A stretch of DNA of 64,000 nt from Rhizobium sp. FKL33 (GCF_005222915.1 NZ_STFX01000017.1:1-64000), one strand, 5' to 3'. Positions 1 to 9,455 are shown, counted from the first letter of the stretch. The notes: generated by a model from the letters alone, not told the origin. Program-made: numbers and translations.

Positions 1-231
1 CGCCCCGAGACCCGCGACAGTTGGCTTTGCCACTGCCGCTGAGCTGAACCGGACAGCAGTGGGACAGGCCCGAGCATGACGGCGGAGAGGTTGGAAGGAT
101 AACGTCGAGGAGCGGCGAGACGAACGCAAAAGTCTGAAGATGAGCTTCTATTTGTGAAACTGCAATAACAGCGTGGCCGCCATGTCAGCGAGCGACAATG
201 AGCGCTATCAAGATCACGAAATCAGAGAAAG
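1..231. other. left edge, no gene recognised
   Basis: No reading frame with convincing codon use or a recognisable product is seen before the tRNA. A short open frame enters from the left edge and stops within the first 45 bases, so the tail of a truncated gene cannot be excluded. Confidence 0.4.
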
Positions 232-308
232 TGGCGCACCCGAAGAGATTCGAACTCCTGACCCCCAGATTCGTAGTCTGGTGCTCTATCCAGCTGAGCT
301 ACGGGTGC
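232..308 (-). tRNA. tRNA-Arg (anticodon ACG)
   Basis: Read on the minus strand, this is a 77-nt cloverleaf. The acceptor arms GCACCCG and CGGGTGC pair perfectly, followed by discriminator G and an encoded CCA. The D arm contains AGCTCAGCTGGATAGAGC. The anticodon stem CCAGA/TCTGG holds loop CTACGAA with anticodon ACG, and the T arm carries GTTCGAATC. ACG is normally edited to ICG by TadA to read CGN arginine codons. No integrase or repeated tRNA end lies nearby, so there is no sign of use as an attachment site. Confidence 0.97.
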
Positions 309-345
309 TTGCCCCAGCGCCGTGTGTGTCCGGCGGTGTGCGGCT

Positions 346-374
346 CTACTACTGCGGGGCTTTTGGGATTGCAA
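346..374 (-). promoter_or_regulatory. candidate promoter of tRNA-Arg
   Basis: On the minus strand TTGCAA is followed after 17 bases by TAGTAG, about 38 bases upstream of the tRNA. The -35 is fair and the -10 is weak, so this is only a candidate. Confidence 0.35.
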
Positions 375-430
375 GCGTCTTTTTCAAAAAAATGCAATAA
401 AAGCGGGGAGTGGGTGCGCGGGCGGCGGGC

Positions 431-450
431 GAAAAAGGGCTCAAAGCCCT
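431..450 (-). terminator. intrinsic terminator overlapping the kinase stop codon
   Basis: On the minus strand AGGGCT-TTG-AGCCCT is followed by a T run (TTTTTCG). The stem contains the stop codon of the histidine kinase gene, so translation termination and transcription termination coincide. Confidence 0.65.
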
Positions 451-1883
451 GCGCGATGCGGGATTTCCACCCGGAAGAGGCAGCCGGGATCGGGCTTTTC
501 CACAAGCGCGATCATCCCGCCATGGGCGAGCGCGATGTCGCGGGCGATGACGAGGCCGAGGCCTGCGCCGCCGGCGCGGGTGGAGCCGCGGAAGGCGGAG
601 AACAGGTGGTCGCGGGCTTTGGCCGGCATGCCCGGGCCGTTGTCGTCGATGTCGAGCCGCAGCCGATCGCCGACGATGGAGGCCAGAACACGAATCTGCT
701 TTTCCGCTGCGTCATGAGGTTCGAGCGCCTGCATCGAGTTGCGGCAGAGATTGTAGATCACCCGGAACATCTGTTCGGGATCGGCCTCGATTTCGAGCGA
801 AGGCTCGATGTCGCTTGCGAAGCGGATCGGCCCGTCCACGGTCAGGCCGAGGATTTCGCCGACATCGTCGACGAGGGGGGCAAGCGCAAAGCGGGAGATC
901 TGGGGAGCGGCCTCGCTCGCCCGGCCGTAAGCGAGCACGTCGGAGGAATAGCTGATGGCGCGGCCGAGCGTGCGCACCAGTTTCGCCGACAGGCCGCGGC
1001 CGACGGGATCGCCGAGTTCCGCCAGGCGATCCGACATCAGCTGCGCCGAAGACAGGATGTTGCGCATGTCGTGATTGATCTTGGAGACGGCTAGGCCGAG
1101 ATCGGCGAGGTTCTTCTGCTGTTTGAGCGTGCGCTGCAATTCCGTCTGCATGGCGGCGAGATGGCGGGCGGCGACGGAAAGCTCGTCGCGCCCCTCGGGC
1201 GGGGTCATGATCGCGCCGGGATTGCCGGGATCGGCGGCGAAACCCTGCATGCTCGCCGTCATCCGGCCGATCGGCCGGATCAGGATGCGGTTGATGGTGA
1301 AGAAGATCAGCGCCGCCGTGGTCAGCGAGATGACGATCGAGAAGAACAGGATTTCGCGGCAATAGACCAGCATGGCCTGCCGCAGCGCCCGGTCGCTCAT
1401 CACCAGTTCGATCTCCATGCCCGATGCGCCGATGGGGCCGCGGACGCTGAACACCTGGCCGCCGCCCCAGGCCAGCGTTTCGAAGGCGTCATAGGCGTCC
1501 GCGAAAAAGTTCTTCGTCGAGAGGTCATATTGCGCATTCACCGCCGGCGGCACTTCCGACACCACGATCATCCGGGTCAGCTCTTCCTTGTGGAGCGCGA
1601 TCGCCTTGGTGCCGGTGGCCATCAGCGTCGAATCTTCGAGCGAGCGCGGCAGCTTGATGTCGGGCAGGCCGTCGATGACGATGGCGGCGGCGGCGGCGGT
1701 GTTCAGCCGGTCTCTCAGCCAAGACAGCCGCATGTCGGTGACCGAGGGCACGAAGATCATGATTTCGGCCAGCATCACGAAAATGACGGTGAGGATGAGG
1801 ATGCGGGTGGAAAGTCGCGCAGCGGGCGGGGTCTCCGCGGCCGCATCGAATGCAAGGCTGCGGACGGGGGCCTGTGCGGTCAT
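441..1883 (-). CDS. sensor histidine kinase with two membrane spans
   Basis: This 480-residue membrane protein should autophosphorylate in response to an unknown signal. Two hydrophobic segments at about residues 26-46 and 177-197 frame a periplasmic sensor region. A HAMP-like linker follows (about 198-250), then an H-box with HDMRN around His271, and a HATPase_c domain showing NLCRNS (N box), DIDDNGPGM (G1) and GGAGLGLVIA (G2). The start was placed at the ATG before TAQAPVRS because upstream codons in the frame overlap the rpmH promoter region and look non-coding. No response regulator gene adjoins it, so it is an orphan kinase here. It is divergent from rpmH. The H-box sequence HDMRN differs from the common HELRTP type. 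Partner and signal are unknown. Confidence 0.88.
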   Translation of the reverse strand: MTAQAPVRSLAFDAAAETPPAARLSTRILILTVIFVMLAEIMIFVPSVTDMRLSWLRDRLNTAAAAAIVIDGLPDIKLPRSLEDSTLMATGTKAIALHKEELTRMIVVSEVPPAVNAQYDLSTKNFFADAYDAFETLAWGGGQVFSVRGPIGASGMEIELVMSDRALRQAMLVYCREILFFSIVISLTTAALIFFTINRILIRPIGRMTASMQGFAADPGNPGAIMTPPEGRDELSVAARHLAAMQTELQRTLKQQKNLADLGLAVSKINHDMRNILSSAQLMSDRLAELGDPVGRGLSAKLVRTLGRAISYSSDVLAYGRASEAAPQISRFALAPLVDDVGEILGLTVDGPIRFASDIEPSLEIEADPEQMFRVIYNLCRNSMQALEPHDAAEKQIRVLASIVGDRLRLDIDDNGPGMPAKARDHLFSAFRGSTRAGGAGLGLVIARDIALAHGGMIALVEKPDPGCLFRVEIPHRAGL

Positions 1884-2020
1884 TCCATCCCGGGCCAATC
1901 GCCGCTCCGTCGCTTCGCGTTTTCGTTCGGGGCCATTAGGCCTTCCGTGTTCCCGCCCATCATGTAGAGGTCTGGGCGGAATGCGCAAGCCCGCCGGCCC
2001 CTCGAAAGTCGGTGGAGCGG

Positions 2021-2049
2021 TTGACTTCCTTGGCGTCTCTCCCTATAAG
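2021..2049 (+). promoter_or_regulatory. sigma-70 type promoter for rpmH-rnpA-yidC
   Basis: TTGACT and TATAAG are separated by exactly 17 bases, about 110 bases upstream of rpmH. It is one of the best housekeeping-type promoters in the window and suits a highly expressed ribosomal protein gene. Confidence 0.7.
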
Positions 2050-2159
2050 CCCGGCCACGTTCGGGACGCCCGCGTCCGCGCAAGCGGCCGAGGCGTATCC
2101 GTGCGACATCCAAAAAACACGCTCATCAAGAAGGGCCGCACTCCGCGGTAATTAAATAA

Positions 2160-2300
2160 ATGGCAACAAAGCGTACCTACCAGCCGTCCAAGCTCGTTCG
2201 CAAGCGTCGTCACGGCTTCCGCGCTCGTATCGCAACCAAGGGCGGCCGCAAGGTCATCAGCGCTCGCCGCGCTCGCGGCCGTAAGGTCCTGTCCGCTTAA
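2160..2300 (+). CDS. rpmH: 50S ribosomal protein L34
   Basis: The 46-residue product begins [11 protein letters not shown] and ends GRKVLSA, with the L34 signature [17 protein letters not shown] followed by the basic [15 protein letters not shown] stretch. L34 binds 23S rRNA in the large subunit. Here the protein carries two residues (A, T) between Met and the usual KRTYQPS start. rnpA follows after 23 bases, the classical rpmH-rnpA order. Codon use and length match the family. Confidence 0.98.
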   Translation: MATKRTYQPSKLVRKRRHGFRARIATKGGRKVISARRARGRKVLSA

Positions 2301-2323
2301 TCAGCGGCAGGCCTGAAGGACCG

Positions 2324-2719
2324 ATGACGAACCGAAAAGATGTTCGCACTGCCGGTCGGCTGAAGAGCCGGCCGGAATTTTTGCGTGCGCGCGAGGGCGA
2401 GAGGCGCAAGGGCCGTTTCTTCATCGTCGAGGTCCTGGACCGGAAATGCCCAGAAGACGCGCCGCGCGTCGGCTTCACCGTCACCAAGAAGCAGGGCAAT
2501 TCGGTGGAGCGCAACCGCATCCGCCGGCGCCTCAGGGAAGCGGTGCGACTGAAGGCGCAGTTTGCAATGCAGCCGGGACACGACTATGTGATTGTGGCCC
2601 ATCGGGAGGCGATGTCCGCCTCCTTCGATGATTTGAGCAAAACCCTTATCGCGCGCATCTCCAGCCGGCAGGACAAGAAGAGCCGGCCACCGGGAAAGAG
2701 TGATGGAAAACAACCGTAA
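2324..2719 (+). CDS. rnpA: ribonuclease P protein component
   Basis: The 131-residue basic protein is the protein subunit of RNase P, which assists the catalytic RNA in cutting 5' leaders from tRNA precursors. The family signature lies at about residues 59-76: [16 protein letters not shown], preceded by RVGFTVTKK. It is co-transcribed behind rpmH. Its last codons overlap the start of yidC, so the two are translationally coupled. No yidD gene is inserted between rnpA and yidC, although that arrangement is frequent in other bacteria. Confidence 0.96.
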   Translation: MTNRKDVRTAGRLKSRPEFLRAREGERRKGRFFIVEVLDRKCPEDAPRVGFTVTKKQGNSVERNRIRRRLREAVRLKAQFAMQPGHDYVIVAHREAMSASFDDLSKTLIARISSRQDKKSRPPGKSDGKQP

Positions 2720-4493
2720 TTATTATCTCGCGATCGTTCTGTCCGTCCTGATCGTCTTCGCCTGGCAGTTCTTCTACATGGGTCCGAAGATGGAAGCCCA
2801 GCAGAAGATCGAGGAGCAGCGCCAGGCCGAACTCGCCAAAGAGCAGAAGGCCAATCCGGCCGCGGCGCAGACGCCCGCGCTCGACCAGTCGGGCCAGCCC
2901 ATTCCGGGCGCCAACGGCCAGGCCGTGGCGGTGGTGACGCGCGAACAGGCGCTCTCCCAGACCAGCCGCATCGTCATCGACACGCCCGCGCTGACCGGCT
3001 CGATCAGCCTGGCCGGCGCCCGTTTCGACGACCTCCGGCTCAAGAATTATCGCGAGACGATCGACAAGGACAGCCCGATCATCACGCTTTTGAGCCCCGG
3101 CAACACCAAGGACGGCTATTTCGTCGAACTCGGTTTCCTCGGCGCGCAGAACCTGCCGGGCATGACCACGAACTGGACCGTGGAAGGCAACAATCGCCTG
3201 ACCCAGACCACGCCGGTGACGCTCACCTACACCAATCCCGAAGGCGTGACCTTCACCCGCAAGATCTCGGTCGACGAAAAATACATGTTCCAGATCGAGG
3301 ACAGCGTGAAGAACGGCTCGGCCGCGGCTCTGTCGCTGACCCCTTACGGTCGCGTCGTCCGCTACAATCAGCCTACCCACGCCTCGGCCTGGGTTCTGCA
3401 TGAAGGCTATGTCGGCGTCATGGACGGCAGCCTGAAGGAAGAAACCTTCGGCAACGCCACCAGCGAAGCCGCCAAATTCGAAGCGCCGCAGGGCGGCTGG
3501 TTCGGCATCACCGACAAATACTGGGCCGCCACCATCGTGCCCCAGAAGAATTCCGCCTTCACCTCGCAATTCTCTCACGTGGAGACCGGCCAGCCGCTGT
3601 ATCAAGCGGATTACCGCGAAAACGCCGCCACCAGCGTGGCTGCGGGCGAGACCAAGAGCTTCTCGACCATGGTGTTCGCCGGCGCCAAGCAGGTGCCCGT
3701 CATCGAGGGCTATGAGAAGACCTACGGCATCCAGGACTTCAACAAGCTGATCGACTGGGGCTGGTTCTATTTCTTCACCAAGCCCATGTTCTACCTGATG
3801 GACTGGTTGTTCCATTACTTCGGCAATTTCGGCCTCGCCATTCTCGGCACGACCGTCATCGTCAAGCTGATCTTCTTCCCGATCGCCAACCGGCAATACG
3901 CCTCGATGGCCAAGATGAAGACGCTGCAGCCGAAGATGGAGGAGCTGAAGGCCAAGCATGGCGACGACCGCATGGCGCTGCAGCAGGCGATGATGCAGCT
4001 CTACAAGGAAGAGAAGGTCAATCCGGTGGCCGGCTGCTGGCCGGTGCTGCTGCAGATCCCGGTGTTCTTCGCGCTCTACAAGGTCATCTATGTGACGATC
4101 GAAATGCGGCACGCGCCGTTCTTCGGCTGGATACAGGACCTGTCGGCGCCGGATCCGACCACGATCTTCAACCTGTTCGGCCTGATCCCCTGGACGCCTC
4201 CGCATGCGCTGATGCTCGGCGTCTGGCCGATCATCATGGGCATCACCATGTTCGTGCAGATGCGGATGAACCCGACGCCGCCAGATCCGACCCAGGCGAT
4301 GATCTTCAACTGGATGCCGCTGATCTTCACCTTCATGCTCGGTTCGTTCCCCGCCGGCCTCGTCATCTACTGGGCCTGGAACAACACGCTGTCGGTGCTG
4401 CAGCAGGGCATCATCATGAAGCGCCACGGCGCCAAGATCGAGCTGTTCGACAATCTCAAGGGACTGTTCAAGCGAAAGCCATCATCGGCGTGA
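2703..4493 (+). CDS. yidC: membrane protein insertase YidC
   Basis: YidC inserts and folds inner-membrane proteins, alone or with SecYEG. The roughly 596-residue product has an N-terminal span (after [16 protein letters not shown]), a Pro/Gln-rich linker, a large periplasmic beta domain (about 70-350), and the conserved C-terminal five-span 60KD_IMP core. That core includes [35 protein letters not shown] and a late [13 protein letters not shown] helix. ATGATG offers two starts three bases apart; the second (MENNRN) fits the ribosome-binding site spacing better. It overlaps rnpA by about 17 bases and is followed by a strong terminator. Confidence 0.97.
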   Translation: MENNRNYYLAIVLSVLIVFAWQFFYMGPKMEAQQKIEEQRQAELAKEQKANPAAAQTPALDQSGQPIPGANGQAVAVVTREQALSQTSRIVIDTPALTGSISLAGARFDDLRLKNYRETIDKDSPIITLLSPGNTKDGYFVELGFLGAQNLPGMTTNWTVEGNNRLTQTTPVTLTYTNPEGVTFTRKISVDEKYMFQIEDSVKNGSAAALSLTPYGRVVRYNQPTHASAWVLHEGYVGVMDGSLKEETFGNATSEAAKFEAPQGGWFGITDKYWAATIVPQKNSAFTSQFSHVETGQPLYQADYRENAATSVAAGETKSFSTMVFAGAKQVPVIEGYEKTYGIQDFNKLIDWGWFYFFTKPMFYLMDWLFHYFGNFGLAILGTTVIVKLIFFPIANRQYASMAKMKTLQPKMEELKAKHGDDRMALQQAMMQLYKEEKVNPVAGCWPVLLQIPVFFALYKVIYVTIEMRHAPFFGWIQDLSAPDPTTIFNLFGLIPWTPPHALMLGVWPIIMGITMFVQMRMNPTPPDPTQAMIFNWMPLIFTFMLGSFPAGLVIYWAWNNTLSVLQQGIIMKRHGAKIELFDNLKGLFKRKPSSA

Positions 4494-4529
4494 ATGCGTC
4501 TTGAAAAGAATTGATCGATCGCAAATGTC

Positions 4530-4562
4530 GCAACCGGGGCTTCGCCCCGGTTGCTTTCGTTT
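4530..4562 (+). terminator. intrinsic terminator after yidC
   Basis: GCAACCGGGGC-TTC-GCCCCGGTTGC forms a perfect 11-bp stem followed by TTTCGTTTA. It ends the rpmH-rnpA-yidC unit. Confidence 0.85.
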
Positions 4563-4599
4563 ATGCTGGGCTTAAACGGGCGAAGGGCAGGGACGACGA

Positions 4600-5574
4600 A
4601 TGGACAAGAACATGGCGACTGCGCCGGTCGCGCAAGAGGGAACGGGCGCGCTGCTGGTGTTTCTGTCGGCCGTGGCCTGGAGTTTCGGCGGCGCGCTCGC
4701 CCGCTATCTCGATATCGCCGACAGCTGGACCGTGGTGTTCTGGCGCGGCCTGTTCGCCGGGCTGTTCCTGCTGGGCTTTCTGCTCTTGCGCGACGGCCCG
4801 CTGAAGACGCTGTCGCTCTATCGCAATATGGGCGTTCCCGGACTGCTGGTCGCTTTCGGCTTCGCCGTGGCCTCGTCCTGCTTCGTCATCGCCATCTCCT
4901 ACACCACGGTCGCCAATGTCGTGCTGATTCAGGCCGGCGTACCGCTGTTTGCAGCGCTGATCGCCTGGATCCTGTTTCGCGAACGCGTTACCTTCGCCAC
5001 CTGGCTCGCCATTGTCGCGGTGATCGCCGGCGTTGCGATCATGGTTGCCGGCGGCCCGCTGCTCGCCGTGCTGGCGGGGGATGAGGCGCAAGGCGCGGGC
5101 GCCGGCGCCGGCGCAGATTATCCCATGGCCTGGTTCGGCAATCTCCTGGCGCTGGCCATCGCCATCGTTTTCGCCATGACAACTGTCGTCACCCGGCGCT
5201 TTCCCAATGTCCGGCAGACGCCGGGCGCAAGCCTCGGCTGTTTTGCGGCCTGCGCCTTTGCCGCCACGCAGGCCTCGGGCTTTGCGGTGACGCCGGGCGA
5301 ATTCGGGGTGCTTTTCGTGTTCGGCGCGCTCAATCTGGGTCTCGGCATGGCGTTGTTCGTCACCGGCGCACGGCTGATCCCCTCGGCTTTCGCCGCGCTT
5401 TTGGGGACTGCCGAAACCATGCTCGGCCCGGTCTGGGTGGCGATCTTCCATGGCGAAGTGCCTGGGCCGGAAACCGTGGTCGGCGGCCTGATCATCCTGG
5501 CGGCGCTGATCTTCTACCTTTCGAAAGCGCTGAAACGGCAGGCTCCGGCGCCGGCGATCGCCGCCAAGCCTTGA
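4600..5574 (+). CDS. DMT (EamA) family transporter
   Basis: The 324-residue polytopic membrane protein has about ten hydrophobic spans arranged as two EamA repeats, typical of the drug/metabolite transporter superfamily. The first repeat contains SAVAWSFGGALARYLDIADSW and WRGLFAGLFL, and the second contains GLGMALFVTGARLIPSAFAALLGTAE, which matches the conserved second-half EamA motif. Substrates of this family are usually small metabolites or amino acids and cannot be predicted here. It is 37 bases past the yidC terminator, with engB 55 bases downstream, so they may form a two-gene unit. Confidence 0.87.
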   Translation: MDKNMATAPVAQEGTGALLVFLSAVAWSFGGALARYLDIADSWTVVFWRGLFAGLFLLGFLLLRDGPLKTLSLYRNMGVPGLLVAFGFAVASSCFVIAISYTTVANVVLIQAGVPLFAALIAWILFRERVTFATWLAIVAVIAGVAIMVAGGPLLAVLAGDEAQGAGAGAGADYPMAWFGNLLALAIAIVFAMTTVVTRRFPNVRQTPGASLGCFAACAFAATQASGFAVTPGEFGVLFVFGALNLGLGMALFVTGARLIPSAFAALLGTAETMLGPVWVAIFHGEVPGPETVVGGLIILAALIFYLSKALKRQAPAPAIAAKP

Positions 5575-5629
5575 CTTATGCGGGGAATAGCCCAAAAGGC
5601 GTGGTTTAGCCGCAAGACAGGATAGAACC

Positions 5630-6286
5630 ATGGCCGACACGCAAGCCGACAAACTCAGCCGCATCTTCACGCGGCCCTGGGTGTTTATTCGCGGCGTGCC
5701 GGCGATGAAGTTCCTGCCGCCGGAAGGCCCTGGCGAAATCGCCTTCGCCGGCCGTTCCAATGTCGGCAAATCCTCGCTGATCAATGCGCTTGTCGGCCAG
5801 AGCGGGCTTGCCCGCACCTCCAATACGCCCGGCCGCACCCAGGAGCTCAATTATTTCGTGCCGGACGGCTATACGGGCGAAGCGGGCGACCTGCCGCCCT
5901 GCGCCATGGTCGACATGCCGGGCTATGGCTACGCCCAGGCGCCCAAGGCGCAGGTGGACGCCTGGACCAAGCTGGTCTTCGATTACCTGCGCGGCCGCAC
6001 CACGCTCAAGCGCGTCTATGTGCTGATCGACAGCCGCCACGGCATCAAGAAGAATGACGAGGACGTGTTGAAGCTCCTCGATCTCGCCGCCGTCTCCTAT
6101 CAGGTCGTGCTCACCAAGACCGACAAGATCAAGGCGGGCGAACTCGAGCAGCTCAAACTCGACACGCTCGCACAGCTCGCCAAGCATCCGGCCTCCTATC
6201 CGGAAATCCTCGCGACCTCCTCGGAAAAGGGCGTCGGCGTGGACGAAATGCGGGCGGCGATCCTGCATCTCCTGTCTCTCGGCTGA
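5630..6286 (+). CDS. engB: ribosome biogenesis GTPase EngB/YihA/YsxC
   Basis: This 218-residue GTPase of the TrmE-Era-EngA-EngB family is needed for late assembly of the 50S subunit. All G motifs are visible: G1 GRSNVGKSS (41-49), G2 TSNTPGRTQ (63-71), G3 DMPGYG (95-100), G4 TKTD and G5 TSSEKG. The start follows AGGATAG at good spacing. Position between yidC and argB is the usual rhizobial order. Confidence 0.96.
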   Translation: MADTQADKLSRIFTRPWVFIRGVPAMKFLPPEGPGEIAFAGRSNVGKSSLINALVGQSGLARTSNTPGRTQELNYFVPDGYTGEAGDLPPCAMVDMPGYGYAQAPKAQVDAWTKLVFDYLRGRTTLKRVYVLIDSRHGIKKNDEDVLKLLDLAAVSYQVVLTKTDKIKAGELEQLKLDTLAQLAKHPASYPEILATSSEKGVGVDEMRAAILHLLSLG

Positions 6287-6293
6287 TAAGCGC

Positions 6294-6322
6294 AAAAAAG
6301 CCGCCCGGGAGGCTCGGGCGGC
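6294..6322 (-). terminator. intrinsic terminator of the fasciclin gene
   Basis: On the minus strand GCCGCCCGAGCC-TCC-CGGGCGGC-type pairing is followed by TTTTTTGCGC. It lies about 64 bases after the fasciclin stop codon and just after engB on the other strand, so it may serve both directions. Confidence 0.65.
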
Positions 6323-6385
6323 AAGAAGGCGGGTCCGGGTTGCGCGAGACCCAAAGGGGAGGACCCGCGCGCGACTGCTCGGGCT

Positions 6386-6946
6386 TTAGCCCTTCGGCAG
6401 CAGCACCTTGTCGATCACGTGAATGACGCCGTTCTTCTGTTTGACGTCGGCGATGGTGACGGTGGCGGTGCCGCCGGTCTCGTCGGTCAGCTGGATCTTG
6501 CCGCCCATTTCAGTGGCCTTCAGCGTGCAGCCGCCCACGGTTTTGACGTCGTGGGAGCCGCCGTCATCCTTGATCATCTTGTCGATCGCAGCGGACAGGG
6601 CGTCTGCCGCAACCACATGGCAGGTCAGCACCTTGACGAGCTGATCCGTGTTCTCGGGCTTCAGCAGCGTGTCGACCGTGCCGGCCGGCAGCGCGGCGAA
6701 GGCTTCGTTGGTGGGGGCGAAGACGGTGAAGGGGCCCGCGCCGTTCAGCGTGTCGACCAGGCCGGCGGCCTTGACGGCGGCGACCAGCGTGGTGTGATCC
6801 TTGGAGTTGACGGCGTTTTCGACAATCGTCTTGTTGTCATACATCGGCGCGCCGCCGACTTCCGGGTTGGAAGAGGCATAGGCCACGGCGCCCGCTCCGA
6901 TCACGGCGGAGAGGAGGGCGGCAGTGCGAAACGTGGTCTTGAGCAT
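6386..6946 (-). CDS. secreted fasciclin-domain protein
   Basis: The 186-residue product has an N-terminal signal peptide (about 1-24, MLKTTFRTAALLSAV through AYA) and one FAS1 domain. That domain shows FTVFAPTNEAFAALP and a late NGVIHVIDKVLLP, the two hallmark FAS1 boxes. FAS1 proteins mediate adhesion or protein binding in the envelope. The start was chosen at MLKTTF because GGAAAGATCC precedes it. A 7-bp inverted repeat (ACGCCGG/CCGGCGT, 6972-6993) lies in its leader. It lies downstream of, and in the same direction as, the ECF sigma/anti-sigma pair, which suggests it may belong to that regulon, although I found no shared promoter motif. Confidence 0.9.
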   Translation of the reverse strand: MLKTTFRTAALLSAVIGAGAVAYASSNPEVGGAPMYDNKTIVENAVNSKDHTTLVAAVKAAGLVDTLNGAGPFTVFAPTNEAFAALPAGTVDTLLKPENTDQLVKVLTCHVVAADALSAAIDKMIKDDGGSHDVKTVGGCTLKATEMGGKIQLTDETGGTATVTIADVKQKNGVIHVIDKVLLPKG

Positions 6947-7109
6947 GGATCTTTCCTTCCTGTTGAACATCACGCCGGACGTCCCGCCGGCGTCATCCCT
7001 CATTGGGGGACACTGCGAACTACGGAAGGGAGAAAAATGAGTTTCAGCGGTGGGGAGATTTTTTTATGTCGCCTTCGATCGCTACCCAGACGGGCTGCGA
7101 CAACGCCGA

Positions 7110-7832
7110 TTATAGCGTCACCGCGCGTCCTGCCGCAATCACCGGTCCCGTCGGTTTGCCGTCCGGTGAGCCGCCGAGCGGTTCCACCGTGATGGCGATG
7201 GTGCGGCCGGCGGTGAAATTGGCGCGCAGCGAGGTCGGGATGACGATGTCGCCGCGGCCGGTTTCCGGCAGAACGCCGACCGAAAGCGGCGGCTTGCCGT
7301 CCTCGATCACCCAGACTTCGAGCGATTTCGGTCCGTCCTGACGCAGCGCCGCCGGGATGACGCTGAGGCGGCCGGTGCCGAAGTCATAGGTGGCGACGAG
7401 GTTGAAGCCGTTCTTTTCGCTCGCCAGTTCCGCCACCAGCGGGCGGGCGGGCTGCCCAATCCCGAGCGGCGGCAGACGATGGGCGACGCCGAGCCAGCCA
7501 GCGGCGACTACGCCCGCAACGGCGAGGCCGCGCCAGAGGAGCAGCGAATTCCAGATGCGCGCGAAACGGCCCTGTCCATTGGCGTCTTCCGCCTCGAACA
7601 ATTGCGCCTCGATGCGGCGGAACACATGCGAGGGCGGCGCTTCCGCCTCGTAATCGTCATTGAAATCGGCGAGATTGGTCTGCCAGCGGCGCACCTGCAT
7701 GGCGAATTTCGGATCGATGGCCATGCGGGCTTCGACGCGCTTGCGATCGGCTTCCGACAGGACGCCGAGCACATATTCGCCCGAGATGATCTCATCCCGG
7801 CTGCGGTCCCAATCCTGCGGCTTGTCGCTCAT
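7110..7832 (-). CDS. anti-sigma factor, RskA/anti-sigma-K type
   Basis: This 240-residue protein should bind and restrain the ECF sigma factor encoded just upstream. The N-terminal part (about 1-90, ISGEYVLGVLSEADR and RRWQTNLADFNDDY) resembles the cytoplasmic anti-sigma region. One membrane span lies at about 103-120, and an extracytoplasmic anti-sigma-K domain follows, with SLEVWVIEDGKPPLSVGVL and TVEPLGGSPDGKPTGPV. It starts with an ATGA overlap on the sigma gene, so the two are translationally coupled. Release is probably by regulated proteolysis, as in SigK/RskA systems; that is inferred from the family. Confidence 0.9.
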   Translation of the reverse strand: MSDKPQDWDRSRDEIISGEYVLGVLSEADRKRVEARMAIDPKFAMQVRRWQTNLADFNDDYEAEAPPSHVFRRIEAQLFEAEDANGQGRFARIWNSLLLWRGLAVAGVVAAGWLGVAHRLPPLGIGQPARPLVAELASEKNGFNLVATYDFGTGRLSVIPAALRQDGPKSLEVWVIEDGKPPLSVGVLPETGRGDIVIPTSLRANFTAGRTIAITVEPLGGSPDGKPTGPVIAAGRAVTL

Positions 7833-8374
7833 TGCCCGAGGCACTCTCTCAATTTCAGCAGGCTGCGGCGCAGCCAGGTTCGCATCGTATTTAGCGGCAC
7901 TCTATAATGATCCGCCAATTCCTGATAGCTTCGACCTTCGACATAGGCTTTGCGGACGGCGTCTCTCCTATCCGATTCGAGGGTCTGCATGCATCTCTGA
8001 ATTCTCATCCCTTCGCTTCTCAAAAGCGCCAGTTTCTCCGGGTCCGGATCGGGGCCCGCCAGGTCATAGGCTTCGTCGATCGAACTCGCCTCCGGTCGCC
8101 GCGCCCTCAGCGCGTCGATCGCGTGATTGCGCGCCACGGCGGCGAGCCAGGTTTCAGCGGAGCCGGCCTCGCGGTTGAAGCGGTCGGCGCGGCGCCAGAC
8201 CTTGACGAACACCTCCTGCAAAGCATCCTCGGCTTCCTGCCTGTTTTTGAGGATACGGAGGAGGATCCCGAAAAGTTTCGGGCCGCTTGCGTCATAGAGC
8301 GCGGAAAACGCCTTGCGGTCGCCAAGGGCGACCCGGCCGAGCAATCCGTTCAGATCATGCATCATCTCGTCCAT
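7829..8374 (-). CDS. ECF sigma factor paired with RskA-type anti-sigma
   Basis: The 181-residue protein has sigma region 2 (FSALYDASGPKLFGILLRIL, EAEDALQEVFVKVWRRA, TWLAAVARNHAIDALR) and region 4 (SYQELADHYRVPLNTMRTWLRRSLLKLRE). There is no region 1 or 3, as expected for ECF factors. It is likely to direct RNA polymerase to envelope-stress genes. Several in-frame ATGs lie close together at the start (MDEMMHDL), and the exact initiation codon is uncertain. Divergent from argB. Overlaps the anti-sigma gene by four bases. Confidence 0.93.
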   Translation of the reverse strand: MDEMMHDLNGLLGRVALGDRKAFSALYDASGPKLFGILLRILKNRQEAEDALQEVFVKVWRRADRFNREAGSAETWLAAVARNHAIDALRARRPEASSIDEAYDLAGPDPDPEKLALLRSEGMRIQRCMQTLESDRRDAVRKAYVEGRSYQELADHYRVPLNTMRTWLRRSLLKLRECLGQ

Positions 8375-8506
8375 TCGATGGTGAGCAGGATGCGCCTCCC
8401 CCGCGCGACGCCTGACGAAATTACGGCTTCATGGTCGGCGCGGATCATTCCATCTGTCACGAAGTTGGGCTAAAGAGGCTCGATTTCAGTCCATGCGAGG
8501 CCTTTC

Positions 8507-9394
8507 ATGTCCTACACCGAAAGCGAGATCCAGGCGCGGCTCCTGGCCCAGGCGTTGCCCTTCATGCAGCGTTACGAGAACAAGACCATCGTGGTGAAAT
8601 ATGGCGGCCACGCCATGGGCAATCCGGAACTGGGCAAGGCCTTCGCCGCCGATATCGCGCTTCTGAAGCAATCCGGCGTCAATCCGATCGTCGTGCATGG
8701 CGGCGGACCGCAGATCGGCGCCATGCTCGCCAAGATGGGCATCGAATCCCGCTTCGAGAATGGTTTGCGCGTCACCGACCAGAAGACGGTCGAGATCGTC
8801 GAGATGGTGCTGGCCGGCTCGATCAACAAGGAGATCGTCGCGCTGATCAACCAGACCGGCGAATGGGCGATCGGGCTCTGCGGCAAGGACGGCAACATGG
8901 TCTTCGCCGAAAAGGCGCAGAAGAAGGTCAAGGACCCCGACAGCAATATCGAGCGCATTCTCGACCTCGGCTTCGTCGGCGAAGTCGTCGAAGTCGACCG
9001 CACCCTGCTCGACCTGCTCGCCCGCTCCGAGATGATCCCGGTCATCGCGCCCGTGGCGCCGGGCCGCGACGGCGCGACCTACAACATCAACGCCGACACA
9101 TTCGCCGGCGCCATCGCCGGCGCGCTAAGCGCCTCGCGCCTCTTGTTCCTGACGGACGTTCCGGGCGTGCTCGACAAGAACGGCAATCTGATCAAGGAAT
9201 TGTCGGTCGCCGAAGCGTATGCGCTGATCGCCGACGGCACGATTTCCGGCGGTATGATCCCCAAGGTCGAGACCTGCATCGAGGCCATCCAGGCCGGCGT
9301 GCAGGGCGTGGTCATCCTCAATGGCAAGACGGCGCATTCCGTGCTGCTCGAACTGTTCACTGAAACCGGCGCCGGCACGCTGCTGGTTCCCTGA
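8507..9394 (+). CDS. argB: acetylglutamate kinase
   Basis: This cytoplasmic enzyme phosphorylates N-acetyl-L-glutamate, the second step of arginine synthesis. The 295-residue amino acid kinase fold shows the conserved [10 protein letters not shown] near the N terminus, [13 protein letters not shown], the [15 protein letters not shown] nucleotide region and a late [10 protein letters not shown]. Length and motifs are those of the long alphaproteobacterial ArgB with its N-terminal helix ([18 protein letters not shown]), which in other bacteria is linked to arginine feedback inhibition. GCGAGG precedes the start. argF and argD lie 24 kb downstream. Confidence 0.97.
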   Translation: MSYTESEIQARLLAQALPFMQRYENKTIVVKYGGHAMGNPELGKAFAADIALLKQSGVNPIVVHGGGPQIGAMLAKMGIESRFENGLRVTDQKTVEIVEMVLAGSINKEIVALINQTGEWAIGLCGKDGNMVFAEKAQKKVKDPDSNIERILDLGFVGEVVEVDRTLLDLLARSEMIPVIAPVAPGRDGATYNINADTFAGAIAGALSASRLLFLTDVPGVLDKNGNLIKELSVAEAYALIADGTISGGMIPKVETCIEAIQAGVQGVVILNGKTAHSVLLELFTETGAGTLLVP

Positions 9395-9422
9395 TCAGCC
9401 TCGCTTCAGCCATTTCCGATAT

Positions 9423-9445
9423 CCAGCGGCGGATTTCGCCGCTGG
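9423..9445 (+). other. stem-loop overlapping the ribosome-binding site of the GH16 gene
   Basis: CCAGCGGCG-GATTT-CGCCGCTGG is a perfect 9-bp stem lying between argB and the next gene. It has no T run. Its 3' arm runs into GGAG, the likely ribosome-binding site, ten bases before the ATG. Confidence 0.55.
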
Positions 9446-9455
9446 AGATTATCCG

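Noticed and set aside
232-308. tRNA-Arg as an integration site of a mobile element
   Set aside because: No integrase, no duplicated tRNA 3' end and no change of codon use in the adjoining genes.
198-1094. Plus-strand frame starting inside the tRNA-Arg region
   Set aside because: It reads through a tRNA and is antisense to the histidine kinase.
2646-4427. Long minus-strand open frame (593 codons) opposite yidC
   Set aside because: It is the antisense shadow of yidC: His/Arg/Glu-rich, no recognisable domain, and no ribosome-binding site.
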